A stretch of DNA of 10,129 bases from Oscillospiraceae bacterium (GTDB taxonomy: Bacteria; Bacillota_A; Clostridia; Oscillospirales; Oscillospiraceae), in assembly GCA_017455225.1 (NCBI GenBank), contig JAFTBL010000191.1, positions 1 to 10,129 of the forward strand, given 5' to 3'. This document shows, piece after piece, positions 1 to 7,224 of this stretch. A program made the position numbers and the translations under genes. Under the pieces are notes generated by a model. That model was given only the letters and a program-made list of their open reading frames with translations, was not told the DNA's origin and made no database searches. Numbering within the stretch: position 1 is the stretch's first letter; each line of letters opens with the position of its first letter.

Positions 1-171
1 GTCCGCCGCCACCAGCGTGGGCCACGTGACCGCGCGAAACTCCCCCTTCTCCCGCACCAAACTCTCCAGCCACACGTGGGTGTGGATATCGATCATGCGG
101 CGGGGCAGAAAGTCCCGCAGCTCCCGCTCGTAGACCTGCCGGTCGTGCGGTGTTACTTCAAACAGTGCCAT
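1..171 (-). CDS. Amidohydrolase family protein, N-terminal fragment (cut by window edge)
   Basis: Only the first 57 codons are inside the window; the frame is open to position 1. The protein has no signal peptide. Residues 26-34 read MIDIHTHVW, the beta-strand-1 H-x-H metal site (His30, His32) of the amidohydrolase superfamily, so the product is probably a cytoplasmic metal-dependent TIM-barrel hydrolase of the Amidohydro_2 type, which cleaves amide, ester, lactone or C-C bonds. A short N-terminal extension (MALFEVTPHDR...) precedes the motif. The ATG at 171-169 has a good upstream site, AAGGAGAA, about 5 nt away. It starts 23 bp after the stop of the OCD-family gene and is the last visible gene of the operon. 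Family assignment rests on one motif plus its N-terminal position; the substrate is unknown. Confidence 0.72.
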   Translation of the reverse strand, partial: MALFEVTPHDRQVYERELRDFLPRRMIDIHTHVWLESLVREKGEFRAVTWPTLVAAD

Positions 172-194
172 GGCCGTTCTCCTTTTTCTTGGCG

Positions 195-1181
195 TTATTT
201 CGTCATGTCGTAGCGGAAAAGCTCCTCGCCGGATTCCTCAATCCGCTTGAGTACCAGACCGGCACACGCCACGTCCAGCATGCCCGTGCCGATGATCTGG
301 GCGTAGATGCGATCCTCGGGATTGGTGCGTCCCTTTGCCTTGCCTGCCAGCACGTCCGGCACGATGATATCGAAGGAATCCGCTGTGATCTCGCCCAGCT
401 CCGCCAGCTCCTTCACGTTGCCACGGTGGAGGGACTGCCCTACCTGATCCACGGCGATCCTGTCCGCCTTGCGCACCACGTCGAAGGACGTTTCCCGGAA
501 GGAGCCCATGGTCATCACCAGCGAGCCCTTTTTCAGCCACGGCTCCTCCACCAGATTCGCGTTGGCGTTGGTAACCGTGATCACGATATCCGCGCCGCGG
601 CAGCCTTCCTCGTTCGACTTGCACTTGACGAAGCGGAAGGGCGCCTCCGGGAACCGGGCGATGAACCGATCCATCGCCTCCTCAGAGATATCACACAGCC
701 GCACCTCTTTCATGGTAAGCACCCGGCTCATGCAAAGAAGGCTGGTATAGCCCTGCAGGCCCGTGCCGATGATGGTGACCACGTCCGTTTTCGCCGCCAG
801 CAGCTTTGCCATGACGGCAGGCTGGGCGCCGGTGCGCAGGTCGTTGATATAGTCGCCGTTCAAAAGCGCCTTCAGCACGCCGGTGCGGGAGTCCGTCAAA
901 AGCACGTTGGCCTTGATGTACGGAAGACCCAGCGCACGGTTGCCGTCGTAGCCGCCCACCACCTTGATGCCGGCCACGTCCATGGGGCCGATGTAGGCGG
1001 GCATGGAGTTGAACCAGCCGTGGATGCCCATGGGCTCCATGTCGGTGGTGATCTTATTGGGCATGACCACCTTGCCCTCGCCGTACCAGCGCCATGTGTC
1101 CTCCACGCAGCGGATCACGTCGTCCACGGTGAGGTATTTTTTAACGGTTTCATCGCCGATGATATACGCTCTTTGTTCCAT
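195..1181 (-). CDS. Ornithine cyclodeaminase / mu-crystallin family protein
   Basis: This 328-residue protein has the usual length and order of the OCD/mu-crystallin family: a substrate half, a Rossmann half with the NAD(P) motif IIGTGLQG (residues 137-144), and a C-terminal return to the first domain. Family positions visible include Lys73 in AGIKVVGG, Arg116 in LRTGAQPAVMAKLLA, and Asp245 in AVDQ, where the family places its catalytic acid. Members include ornithine cyclodeaminase, alanine dehydrogenase, ketimine reductases and opine-type enzymes, so the true reaction could be NAD(P)-linked imine formation or reduction on an amino compound; some clostridial relatives also carry the database name 'tyramine oxidase subunit B'. 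Nothing here singles out ornithine. It is cytoplasmic. The ATG at 1181 has AGGAGG 8 nt upstream. The gene follows the SGNH hydrolase gene by 60 bp and precedes the amidohydrolase gene by 23 bp. Confidence 0.9.
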   Translation of the reverse strand: MEQRAYIIGDETVKKYLTVDDVIRCVEDTWRWYGEGKVVMPNKITTDMEPMGIHGWFNSMPAYIGPMDVAGIKVVGGYDGNRALGLPYIKANVLLTDSRTGVLKALLNGDYINDLRTGAQPAVMAKLLAAKTDVVTIIGTGLQGYTSLLCMSRVLTMKEVRLCDISEEAMDRFIARFPEAPFRFVKCKSNEEGCRGADIVITVTNANANLVEEPWLKKGSLVMTMGSFRETSFDVVRKADRIAVDQVGQSLHRGNVKELAELGEITADSFDIIVPDVLAGKAKGRTNPEDRIYAQIIGTGMLDVACAGLVLKRIEESGEELFRYDMTK

Positions 1182-1202
1182 GGTTTTTGCCTCCTGTCAC
1201 AT

Positions 1203-1220
1203 GGGGCAGGCATCCGCCCC
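1203..1220 (-). other. Small intercistronic hairpin
   Basis: Between the SGNH gene stop and the OCD-family ribosome binding site, GGGGC (1203-1207) and GCCCC (1216-1220) can pair. The stem can extend by two G-C pairs past a one-base bulge, leaving a three-base loop. No T-run follows on the minus strand, so it is not a convincing intrinsic terminator. It may only modulate mRNA processing, or it may be chance in G+C-rich DNA. Confidence 0.3.
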
Positions 1221-1241
1221 GAGATCTTTTTTAAACGGCGG

Positions 1242-1916
1242 TTACAGCAGATCCTTCAAGACCTTGCGGAAAAACACAGCGTACAGATCGTAGCCCTCCT
1301 GATTGAAGTGGGTCTTATCCGCCTGATACAGCTCCGGCCGAAGGTTGCTGTGGTCGTGGGGCCGATCGGGATCTGCAAAAAACGCGGGCTCTGCCCAATG
1401 ATCCACCAGCGTGCAGTCGTCATGGCGGCGGCAGTAGTCCGCCAGCAGCCGGTTGTACTCCCGCTCGTGACTCAGCGCATTGCTGCCGGATTCCCCGCTC
1501 TTGATGCAGGGCTGGGAATTGCAGGCAAAAATACGGATGCCCGGCATATCGCGCCGCGCATATTCAAAGAGTCTGCTCTGCAAAAACAGAACCTCCGCAG
1601 CAGAATAGCCCGCCGCCCAGTCGTTTCCGCGGGTCACGCTCACCAGTGCCCGGGGCTGCCACGGCCGCACCATACGGTCATAAAAATAGAGCTGCTCCTC
1701 CGCCGTGCTGGTGCCGAAGCCGTGATTCACCACTGCCACGCTGCCGTCCGAGGCGCGCAGATCCTCCTCCATGGCGCGGTGACCGTACGCCGGCTGCCAC
1801 TGTGTAAAGCTGGAATCCCCATAGAAGAGGATCTTGCCCGGCAGGATCTCCTGCTGCTCGTAACGCTGGATCTCCTTCTCCAGCCACCGGATATTCTCCA
1901 ATCTCACGTCGAACAT
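1242..1916 (-). CDS. SGNH/GDSL-family hydrolase (esterase or deacetylase type)
   Basis: The 224-residue protein carries all four SGNH blocks. Block I is ILFYGDSSFTQW with nucleophile Ser35; block II is NHGFGTST with Gly66/Gly68; block III is TRGNDW with oxyanion-hole Asn98, where Arg replaces the usual Gly of GxND; block V is DKTHFNQEG with Asp200-x-x-His203. The catalytic triad Ser35-Asp200-His203 is therefore complete. Length is typical of single-domain SGNH hydrolases. There is no signal peptide, so it is predicted cytoplasmic. In a sugar-import operon a likely role is removal of O-acetyl or other acyl groups from imported carbohydrate (inference); thioesterase or lipase-like activity cannot be excluded. 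The ATG at 1916 has AGGAGG 6 nt upstream and lies 38 bp after the stop of the MBL-fold gene. Confidence 0.87.
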   Translation of the reverse strand: MFDVRLENIRWLEKEIQRYEQQEILPGKILFYGDSSFTQWQPAYGHRAMEEDLRASDGSVAVVNHGFGTSTAEEQLYFYDRMVRPWQPRALVSVTRGNDWAAGYSAAEVLFLQSRLFEYARRDMPGIRIFACNSQPCIKSGESGSNALSHEREYNRLLADYCRRHDDCTLVDHWAEPAFFADPDRPHDHSNLRPELYQADKTHFNQEGYDLYAVFFRKVLKDLL

Positions 1917-1954
1917 TTTTGGCCTCCTGTTTCCTCATTTTCTGCTCGGCTCGG

Positions 1955-3517
1955 TCACTCCGCCAGCTTGGCGGTAAAGCCCCGATCCGTCCAATCCGCC
2001 GTTTCCACAAACTGAACGATGGCAGGATACAGTGTTTCCGTATCCCGCGCCTGAATGACCCAGCCGGTGGGATCCTCAAAGGTGATGATATACGGTTTTT
2101 CCTCCCCCATCCGGGCGTCCACGCGAAGCTCCATCATCATGCCGTCCTCCGTGATAGGGAGCGGCAGATGCTTGTGGATCTGATCGTAGAGGAAGGCGCC
2201 CTCCTTGACCATGCCGTTGTCCCGGATGCGGATAGTGCGCGCCTCCAGCTTCCGGTGGGATCGCCAGTAGCGGTCGCGGTTCGTCTGAATGCTGTCCGCC
2301 GGGCGGGGATCATGGATCCACTCCCGGTTGGGCAGCGTTTCGTAGCTCCCCACGGCGTAGGGGAAGGTGAACACCTTGGTGCCCGTGCCCCAGGAGACGT
2401 ACTCCTCCACACTGGCCTTGAGATGGTCGTTCTGATTGGCCCGGGAGACGGGGGTCTTGTTTTCCGTGGTCACCAGCAGCGTCTTCAGGCGGCAGTAGTC
2501 CGTGAACTCGTCGTCCGTATTGAAGCCGTGGTGCACCAGCGACATCATGTCAAGCTGCAGATACTCCCGGTCATAAGTCCGCATAACGGTCACCATGCAT
2601 CCCCGCTCGCCGTCGCCCGGAAGGAGGCACTTCTGCCCCTCGGCGGTCAGCATGAACCAGGTGGAGGTGTCGTTGATGTCCACCGTCGCCTCTTCCCGCA
2701 GCAGCTGCTCGTGGGTGTGGATCACATCCACGGTCACGTCGCTGAAATAGAGTCGCTCTCCCGTGTGGGGGCGGTAGAGCTTCGTGGGCGTCCCGTCCGC
2801 GCTTTGCAGGTGGGTGCAGGCCCATTTGATACACGCCACGTCGATCCGGGTATTCTGATCCTTTACATACAGTGCCTCGCCCACCTCGCAGTAGTAGACG
2901 CCCTCCACCCGGAGCCGCCCGGCGGCCTCGCCGTACAGCTTGTGGAACACGCCGCAATGATCGGCATGCCCGTGGGAGATGAACCACCCCTCCACCACCG
3001 GCTTTTCGCCCGGCGGCACAAGGGACTCCAGATAGTCCAGCAGGTACGCCGCGTCGGAGGGCAGGCCCCCGTCGCTGATGAGAAAGTGCCCGTTTTTCAG
3101 CTGTACCACGAAGCTGTTGCCGAACCACCACATCTCCAGCATGTGGAGCTTGGTCTTGGCGCCGGGCTTATTATCCTTTGCGTATTCCTCTTTGTAGATC
3201 AGCCGCTCCGACAAGGGCTTATCAAAGCAGACGGAGATGCCGGTCTTCTGCATCCGCGCCGCGTGCACCACGGTGACCGCCCATTTATCCTTGACGTAGG
3301 TGGCGGTGAATACAGCGCCTGCAAGACCGGCGCCGTTGTCCGCAAATTTCCGGAAGCCGGCGGCCTCCAGCGCACGCAGGTAGGCGTCGTTGTCCTCCCG
3401 GGTAAAGCCTTCCAGCGTGGTAACATAGTTGCCGTCGCCGCAATCCTCCGGCCCGGTGACCGTCCAGTTCTTTCCCTCCGGCATCGGGATCACCGGAAAC
3501 ATCCCTCTTGACGTCAC
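1955..3517 (-). CDS. Metallo-beta-lactamase-fold hydrolase, ComEC-like MBL type
   Basis: With the GTG start at 3517 the protein has 520 residues. The metal motif HGHADH (His182, His184, Asp186, His187) fits the MBL signature HxHxDH. Further on come LLPGDGERG (Asp302, the bridging Asp position) and LDMMSLVHHGF (His329-His330), an order seen in MBL domains related to ComEC. No membrane segment or signal peptide is visible, so it is a soluble cytoplasmic hydrolase. About 150 residues precede the metal motif: an N-terminal region of unknown function (TLEGFTREDNDAYLRALEAA and following), then the start of the MBL fold at about residues 135-150 (WFGNSFVVQL, FLISDGG). The substrate is not apparent; MBL enzymes hydrolyse lactones, thioesters, phosphodiesters and other bonds. 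The frame is open further upstream to an ATG at 3604, but that would overlap the permease gene and lacks a ribosome binding site. Confidence 0.83.
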   Translation of the reverse strand: MTSRGMFPVIPMPEGKNWTVTGPEDCGDGNYVTTLEGFTREDNDAYLRALEAAGFRKFADNGAGLAGAVFTATYVKDKWAVTVVHAARMQKTGISVCFDKPLSERLIYKEEYAKDNKPGAKTKLHMLEMWWFGNSFVVQLKNGHFLISDGGLPSDAAYLLDYLESLVPPGEKPVVEGWFISHGHADHCGVFHKLYGEAAGRLRVEGVYYCEVGEALYVKDQNTRIDVACIKWACTHLQSADGTPTKLYRPHTGERLYFSDVTVDVIHTHEQLLREEATVDINDTSTWFMLTAEGQKCLLPGDGERGCMVTVMRTYDREYLQLDMMSLVHHGFNTDDEFTDYCRLKTLLVTTENKTPVSRANQNDHLKASVEEYVSWGTGTKVFTFPYAVGSYETLPNREWIHDPRPADSIQTNRDRYWRSHRKLEARTIRIRDNGMVKEGAFLYDQIHKHLPLPITEDGMMMELRVDARMGEEKPYIITFEDPTGWVIQARDTETLYPAIVQFVETADWTDRGFTAKLAE

Positions 3518-3524
3518 GATATCG

Positions 3525-3534
3525 TTCCTCCTCC
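3525..3534 (-). promoter_or_regulatory. Ribosome binding site deciding the MBL gene start
   Basis: The minus strand reads GGAGGAGGAA here. The AGGAGG core (3527-3532) lies 9 nt before the GTG at 3517-3515, a good spacing, but 24 nt before the first downstream ATG (3502). That ATG only has AAGAGGG touching it, which is too close to serve. GTG is therefore preferred. Confidence 0.7.
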
Positions 3535-3566
3535 GTCTGGTTGGTTTTGCGCCGCAGGCAGACCTG

Positions 3567-4466
3567 TCAACCCTTGATAGAGCCCATGGTGACGCCCTTT
3601 TCAAAGAACTTCTGCACGAACGGGTAGATCGCCAGCATGGGCACCACCGCCACCACGATCAGCGCGTATTTCACGCCGTCCAGCTGTGCCTGCATGCCCT
3701 CCAACAGCTGCTGATCCGCCTGAGAGATCTGAGAGGTGTCCATCTTCGTGGCGTTGAGCATCTCGTTGATGATCAGCTGCAGGGGATAATACTCCCGGTT
3801 GCGCAGATAGAGCAGCGGCGTCATGTACTCGTTCCACTTGCCCACCAGCGCGTAAAGCGTGATGACGGAGAGAACCGCCTTGGAAAGCGGAAGGACGACC
3901 TTCAAGAGATACCCGATGTCCGAAATGCCGTCGATCCGGGCGGACTCATACAGCTCGTAGGGGATATTGCTCTGGAAGTAGGTGCGCATCATGACGGCGT
4001 GCCCGATGCTGGTGCAGCCGGTCAGGATCATCCACAGGGGGTTGTCGTACAGGCCCAGATTGACGACGATGATGAACGTAGGGATCAGTCCGCCGCCGAA
4101 GAGCATGGCGATGGTCATATATTTCTGCACGAACCCCTTGCCCTGATAGTTCCTGCGGGAGAGCGGATAGGCCAGGCAGATGGTCATGAACAGGTGGACC
4201 AGCGTTCCCAGGACCGCATAGATGATCGTGTTCTTGTATCCCGTCCAGATGATTTTGTTGCTGAACACCCACTTATAGCCGTACAGGGAAAAGTCCACCG
4301 GCCACAGGAACACCCGACCTGCGGAAATGGCCGAGCCGGAGGAAAAGGAGCTAGCCAGCACATAAACGAGCGGATAGAGGAACGTGATCATAAGAATGGT
4401 GCAAATGACCACGAGGATCACGTCGAACGTTTTGTCCGACATGCTGTGTCTTGTTCTCTTCTTCAT
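3567..4466 (-). CDS. Carbohydrate ABC transporter permease, LplC/YtcP type
   Basis: A 299-residue inner-membrane permease of the CUT1 class. The first membrane helix is at about residues 14-38 and the protein shows the usual six hydrophobic segments. The cytoplasmic EAA loop that docks on the ATPase is at residues 171-196 (ELYESARIDGISD..., then VVLPLSK). The C-terminus EKGVTMGSIKG is typical of LplC-type permeases. It would form a heterodimer with the neighbouring permease and receive substrate from the lipoprotein binding protein. No ATP-binding subunit is present in the window, which is normal for this class because a shared MsmX-like ATPase often serves several importers (family knowledge). 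The ATG at 4466 lies 12 bp after the stop of the upstream permease gene, and its ribosome binding site overlaps that stop, suggesting translational coupling. Oligosaccharide specificity cannot be inferred. Confidence 0.95.
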   Translation of the reverse strand: MKKRTRHSMSDKTFDVILVVICTILMITFLYPLVYVLASSFSSGSAISAGRVFLWPVDFSLYGYKWVFSNKIIWTGYKNTIIYAVLGTLVHLFMTICLAYPLSRRNYQGKGFVQKYMTIAMLFGGGLIPTFIIVVNLGLYDNPLWMILTGCTSIGHAVMMRTYFQSNIPYELYESARIDGISDIGYLLKVVLPLSKAVLSVITLYALVGKWNEYMTPLLYLRNREYYPLQLIINEMLNATKMDTSQISQADQQLLEGMQAQLDGVKYALIVVAVVPMLAIYPFVQKFFEKGVTMGSIKG

Positions 4467-4472
4467 AGCCGT

Positions 4473-4480
4473 TCACCCTC
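4473..4480 (-). promoter_or_regulatory. Ribosome binding site overlapping the upstream stop codon
   Basis: The minus strand reads GAGGGTGA, 6 nt before the ATG at 4466. Its first two bases are part of the TGA stop (4481-4479) of the upstream permease gene, so ribosomes terminating there sit on the next initiation site. The flanking bases nearly match those of the other permease gene start at 5428-5412. Confidence 0.65.
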
Positions 4481-5414
4481 AATACAGCGCCACTTCGCCG
4501 TCCGTGGCTTTCTTCACCGTTTTGTTCACGGTGAACAAGATGATCAGGTTTACCGCCGTGTTCCAAAGGCCCACTGCGGCGCCGTAGGAATAGGCGCGCA
4601 CGCCGCTGATGGCTTTTTCAAACACATAGGTGGAGATGACCTGCGACACCTCCTTGTTCATGGGCCGCTGCATCAGCCACACCTTGTCAAACCCAACGCC
4701 CAGAAGACCCACGCAGCGCATGATGAGAAGAATGGCAATGGTCGGCATGATGGACGGGATGTCGATGTGCCACATGCGTTTGATGCGGGATGCACCGTCC
4801 AGCATGGCGGCCTCGTGCAGTTCCATGGGCACAGAGCTCAGCGCCGCCACGTAGATGATGGTGCTCCAGCCCAGATCCTGCCAGACGCCGGACCAGATGT
4901 AGAGGTGACGGAAATTCTGCGCCAAATACCGTATATCCGGCGCGAAGGTCTCCCCGGTGAACAGGCGGTAGAGACTTCCGTACAGGCCGCTGGTGGGGCT
5001 CAACAGCATAAAGAGGATACCGATCATCACCGGCAGGGAGATGAAGTGGGGCATATAGGACACGGTTTTCACCACTCTGCTGTACTTCTCACTCCTCATC
5101 GCGTTCAGGACCAGCGCAAAGATGATGGGGATGGGGAACGTGGCCAGAGAATAGAGAGAAATGACCAGCGTGTTCCAGATGATATGCAGAAAATCGGGAT
5201 CGCTGAGAAAATCCTGAAACCATTTCAGACCCACCCATTCGCTGCCCATGATACCCATTCTGGGCCGATAATCCCGGAACGCGATCTGCAGTCCGTACAT
5301 GGGCAAATAGCTGAAAACCAGCAGCCACAGGCAGGGAAAAAGGATCAGAAGATGCAGCTGCCAGTCCCGCTTGAAGCCAAGCCTGAACCTTTCCCATTTC
5401 GTTTTTTTCTTCAT
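4479..5414 (-). CDS. ABC transporter permease, LplB/YtcQ-partner type
   Basis: A 311-residue integral membrane protein. After a basic N-terminus (MKKKTKWERFRLGFKRDWQL) comes the first helix at about residues 20-40 with the LPMYGLQIAFRDY stretch characteristic of LplB-type permeases, then further hydrophobic segments to six in total. The EAA loop is at residues 199-221 (LHEAAMLDGASRIKRMWHID, then IPSI). The paired subunit is encoded 12 bp downstream. The protein forms half of the sugar translocation channel. The ATG at 5414 has AAGGGTGA 6 nt upstream. The gene is separated from the binding-protein gene by a 166-bp spacer holding stem-loops, the longest gap in the operon, which may set a lower permease level relative to the binding protein (inference). 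Confidence 0.95.
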   Translation of the reverse strand: MKKKTKWERFRLGFKRDWQLHLLILFPCLWLLVFSYLPMYGLQIAFRDYRPRMGIMGSEWVGLKWFQDFLSDPDFLHIIWNTLVISLYSLATFPIPIIFALVLNAMRSEKYSRVVKTVSYMPHFISLPVMIGILFMLLSPTSGLYGSLYRLFTGETFAPDIRYLAQNFRHLYIWSGVWQDLGWSTIIYVAALSSVPMELHEAAMLDGASRIKRMWHIDIPSIMPTIAILLIMRCVGLLGVGFDKVWLMQRPMNKEVSQVISTYVFEKAISGVRAYSYGAAVGLWNTAVNLIILFTVNKTVKKATDGEVALY

Positions 5415-5420
5415 ATGCGT

Positions 5421-5428
5421 TCACCCTT
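5421..5428 (-). promoter_or_regulatory. Ribosome binding site of the first permease gene
   Basis: The minus strand reads AAGGGTGA, 6 nt before the ATG at 5414. With its flank (AGGGTGAACG, then TATGAAGAA) it nearly repeats the initiation region of the second permease gene at 4480-4464. Confidence 0.65.
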
Positions 5429-5500
5429 ATGCACAAGTATAAGACGGCGGCCGGGCCGGAGCCGTGCCCTGCGCAGACGCCGCACTATTGCCAAATCCAT

Positions 5501-5515
5501 GCGGATCAGATCCGC
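5501..5515 (-). other. Short palindrome / stem-loop in binding protein-permease spacer
   Basis: GCGGATC (5501-5507) and GATCCGC (5509-5515) are perfect inverted repeats around a single A. In RNA this would fold as a 5-bp stem with a 5-base loop. It sits just 3' (in transcript order) of the larger stem-loop and slightly overlaps the outer helix that the larger one can form. A protein-binding operator is an alternative reading. Confidence 0.5.
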
Positions 5516-5560
5516 CTGCCCACCCGGCCTCAGGGGCTGTCCCGGAGGCCGGGTGAGGCG
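5513..5560 (-). terminator. Strong intercistronic stem-loop (attenuator or mRNA-stabilising hairpin)
   Basis: CACCCGGCCT (5521-5530) and AGGCCGGGTG (5546-5555) are a perfect 10-bp inverted repeat around a 15-base loop that itself contains complementary GGG and CCC. CGCCT (5513-5517) and AGGCG (5556-5560) can extend the stem past a three-base bulge. The stem starts 20 bp after the binding-protein stop codon. No U-run follows on the transcribed strand, so it is not a classic intrinsic terminator. In sugar ABC operons such hairpins between binding protein and permease genes commonly protect the upstream mRNA or cause partial termination, giving excess binding protein (established pattern; application here is inference). 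Confidence 0.7.
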
Positions 5561-5580
5561 CTATTGCCGATGCTTTTCCT

Positions 5581-7209
5581 TTACTTCTGCGTTCTGTCGT
5601 ACGCACTTTGGACGACGTCCATGACCTCTTTGCGTCCCACGGAGGTCAAGCCGTCCAGAAAGCTCTGCCACAGCTCATCGTCATACGGATCCTTCAGACC
5701 CTGCATGAACAAGGTGGCGTTTTCCTGCATATAAGAGGTAGATCTTCCGTAATACTTTTCGCGGATGTCGTATTCCTCCGCCGTGTAGAGCATGCCCTCC
5801 AGACAATATTCCTGCCGCTTGCCGCTGTTTTGCATCACGTCCCAGGACTCCTTGGCAAGCCTATTGGCCTGCACCGTTCGGTTGCTGGCGGTGGTGCTGC
5901 CCGTTTGATCGATCCCCAGGTAGTTCCAGTACGTGTGGATGCCCAGCAGATTGTGGAGCGTGCAGTTCATACTGCCGTCAAAGAACGCATTGGGATTGAT
6001 CACCTTGCAGTAGGAGGTGGAGCCGAAGGAATTCGCCCCCTCCTCATACACCCAGTCCTCATCCTTCACGCCGTGACGCTGGCGGGTGACGCATTCATCC
6101 AGATAGAAGGCGTCCAGAAACAGCATAGCCTCCTCCGGATCTTTACAGTCGGCGGTGATGACGGCGTCAAAAGACACCTGCGGGTCGGTGATAATATTAT
6201 ATCCGCCTTTGCCGGTTTCGTCGGCCAGCATGCCCAGAGCGATGTAGTGATCCAACGCGTCCGTCTGCGCGTTGGTCATGCTCTCAAAGTGGTCGGAAAA
6301 GATCCCCACACGCATGGCGCTGCCGTCCGTGGGACTGATCAGATTCTTGATCTCCTGGGTGGACAGCGTGAAGCCGTACTCGTGGCACAGTCCCCGCTTT
6401 ACAAGTCCCGAAACGTACTGCACGGCCTGACGGAACTCGTCCGTATACACGGGATCCCACACCTTGCCGTCGGTCACGTTGAAGGAAGTGGAGGAATACT
6501 GCACGAAGGCATTCAGGAGCCACTGGATCCCTCTGCCCTGCGCCAGCATGGGGATCTCGTCCGCCACGCCGTTGCCGTTTGGATCCTGTGTGGCAAAGGC
6601 CGTCAGCACCGCCTCCAGCTCATGGATATTAGTGGGGGCGCTCATGCCCACCGCGTCCAGCCACGTTTTGTTGATATACATCATGCTCTGCATATTGTCG
6701 GGCACAGGCATGCCATAAGTAGGCATGGCGTAAATGGATTTGCCGTCCACGGGGTCGACCAGCTTTTCACGGACATACGCCTGCTTCTCCTCCGGAAGGC
6801 CGGCCATCGCCGCCTGATAGTTGGGCGCGTTGGTCTCCATCAGCTCGGACAGGTCGATAAAGTATCCGTCCTCGCCGAACTGGTTGATCATATAGCTGCC
6901 CAGATCGATGCCTATCAGCACGTCGGGCAGGCGCTGGCCGCCGGCGCACATCAGCGTCAGCTGCCGCTTGGCATTTTCCAGATTGCTGGAGAAGAACTCG
7001 AATTCGATCTCCAGCCCGGTCACTTCTTCCAGATACTTGGTAAGACCATTGGTATCGTAGTCAGCAATGGTGGCGTCCTGCTTGAGACCCACGGTGATCC
7101 GCCCGTCGCCTTTGCTGGCGGTGCTGCTTCCGCCGCCGCAGCCCGACAGGAGGCTCAGCACCGCGAGCAGGCTCAGCAGCAGGCATACCGTTCTTTTGAC
7201 TTTTTTCAT
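5581..7209 (-). CDS. Extracellular solute-binding lipoprotein of sugar ABC transporter (LplA-like)
   Basis: The 542-residue precursor starts MKKVKRTVCLLLSLLAVLSL and has a lipobox LLSGC, giving a predicted lipidated N-terminal Cys24 followed by a Gly/Ser linker. It would be tethered to the outer face of the membrane. Length and layout fit LplA-type family 1 binding proteins, which are longer than MalE-type ones. Features include a Leu-Pro-Asp-Val stretch near residues 94-97 (RLPDVLIG) and an EF-hand-like acidic loop DPNGNGVADEIPM (from residue 209), common in this family and probably calcium-binding. It hands its ligand to the two permeases encoded downstream. The ATG at 7209 has AAGGGAGAA about 8 nt upstream and lies 15 bp after the glycosidase-like gene. 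The ligand is not identifiable from sequence alone. Confidence 0.94.
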   Translation of the reverse strand: MKKVKRTVCLLLSLLAVLSLLSGCGGGSSTASKGDGRITVGLKQDATIADYDTNGLTKYLEEVTGLEIEFEFFSSNLENAKRQLTLMCAGGQRLPDVLIGIDLGSYMINQFGEDGYFIDLSELMETNAPNYQAAMAGLPEEKQAYVREKLVDPVDGKSIYAMPTYGMPVPDNMQSMMYINKTWLDAVGMSAPTNIHELEAVLTAFATQDPNGNGVADEIPMLAQGRGIQWLLNAFVQYSSTSFNVTDGKVWDPVYTDEFRQAVQYVSGLVKRGLCHEYGFTLSTQEIKNLISPTDGSAMRVGIFSDHFESMTNAQTDALDHYIALGMLADETGKGGYNIITDPQVSFDAVITADCKDPEEAMLFLDAFYLDECVTRQRHGVKDEDWVYEEGANSFGSTSYCKVINPNAFFDGSMNCTLHNLLGIHTYWNYLGIDQTGSTTASNRTVQANRLAKESWDVMQNSGKRQEYCLEGMLYTAEEYDIREKYYGRSTSYMQENATLFMQGLKDPYDDELWQSFLDGLTSVGRKEVMDVVQSAYDRTQK

Positions 7210-7224
7210 GGATGGATTCTCCCT

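Larger units (their letters stand above)
5482..5568. repeat. Short direct repeat flanking the intercistronic stem-loops
   Basis: GC(A/G)CTATTGCC occurs at 5482-5492 and again at 5558-5568, 76 bp apart, with one mismatch in 11 bases. The copies bracket both stem-loops of the spacer. They are short enough to be chance, or they could mark a small inserted element. Confidence 0.35.

Noticed and set aside
1203..1220. Intrinsic terminator between the SGNH and OCD genes
   Set aside because: The hairpin is short and lacks a following T-run on the transcribed strand, and the next gene's ribosome binding site follows directly.
3518..3604. ATG at 3604 as start of the MBL-fold gene
   Set aside because: It would overlap the 3' end of the permease gene, has no ribosome binding site, and adds an Arg-rich tail that looks non-coding. 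The GTG at 3517 has a well-spaced GGAGGAGG.
5436..5464. Possible promoter before the first permease gene (TATACT on the minus strand at 5441-5436)
   Set aside because: A -10-like hexamer exists but the position 17 bp upstream is CGGCTC, a poor -35 match, in a G+C-rich spacer.
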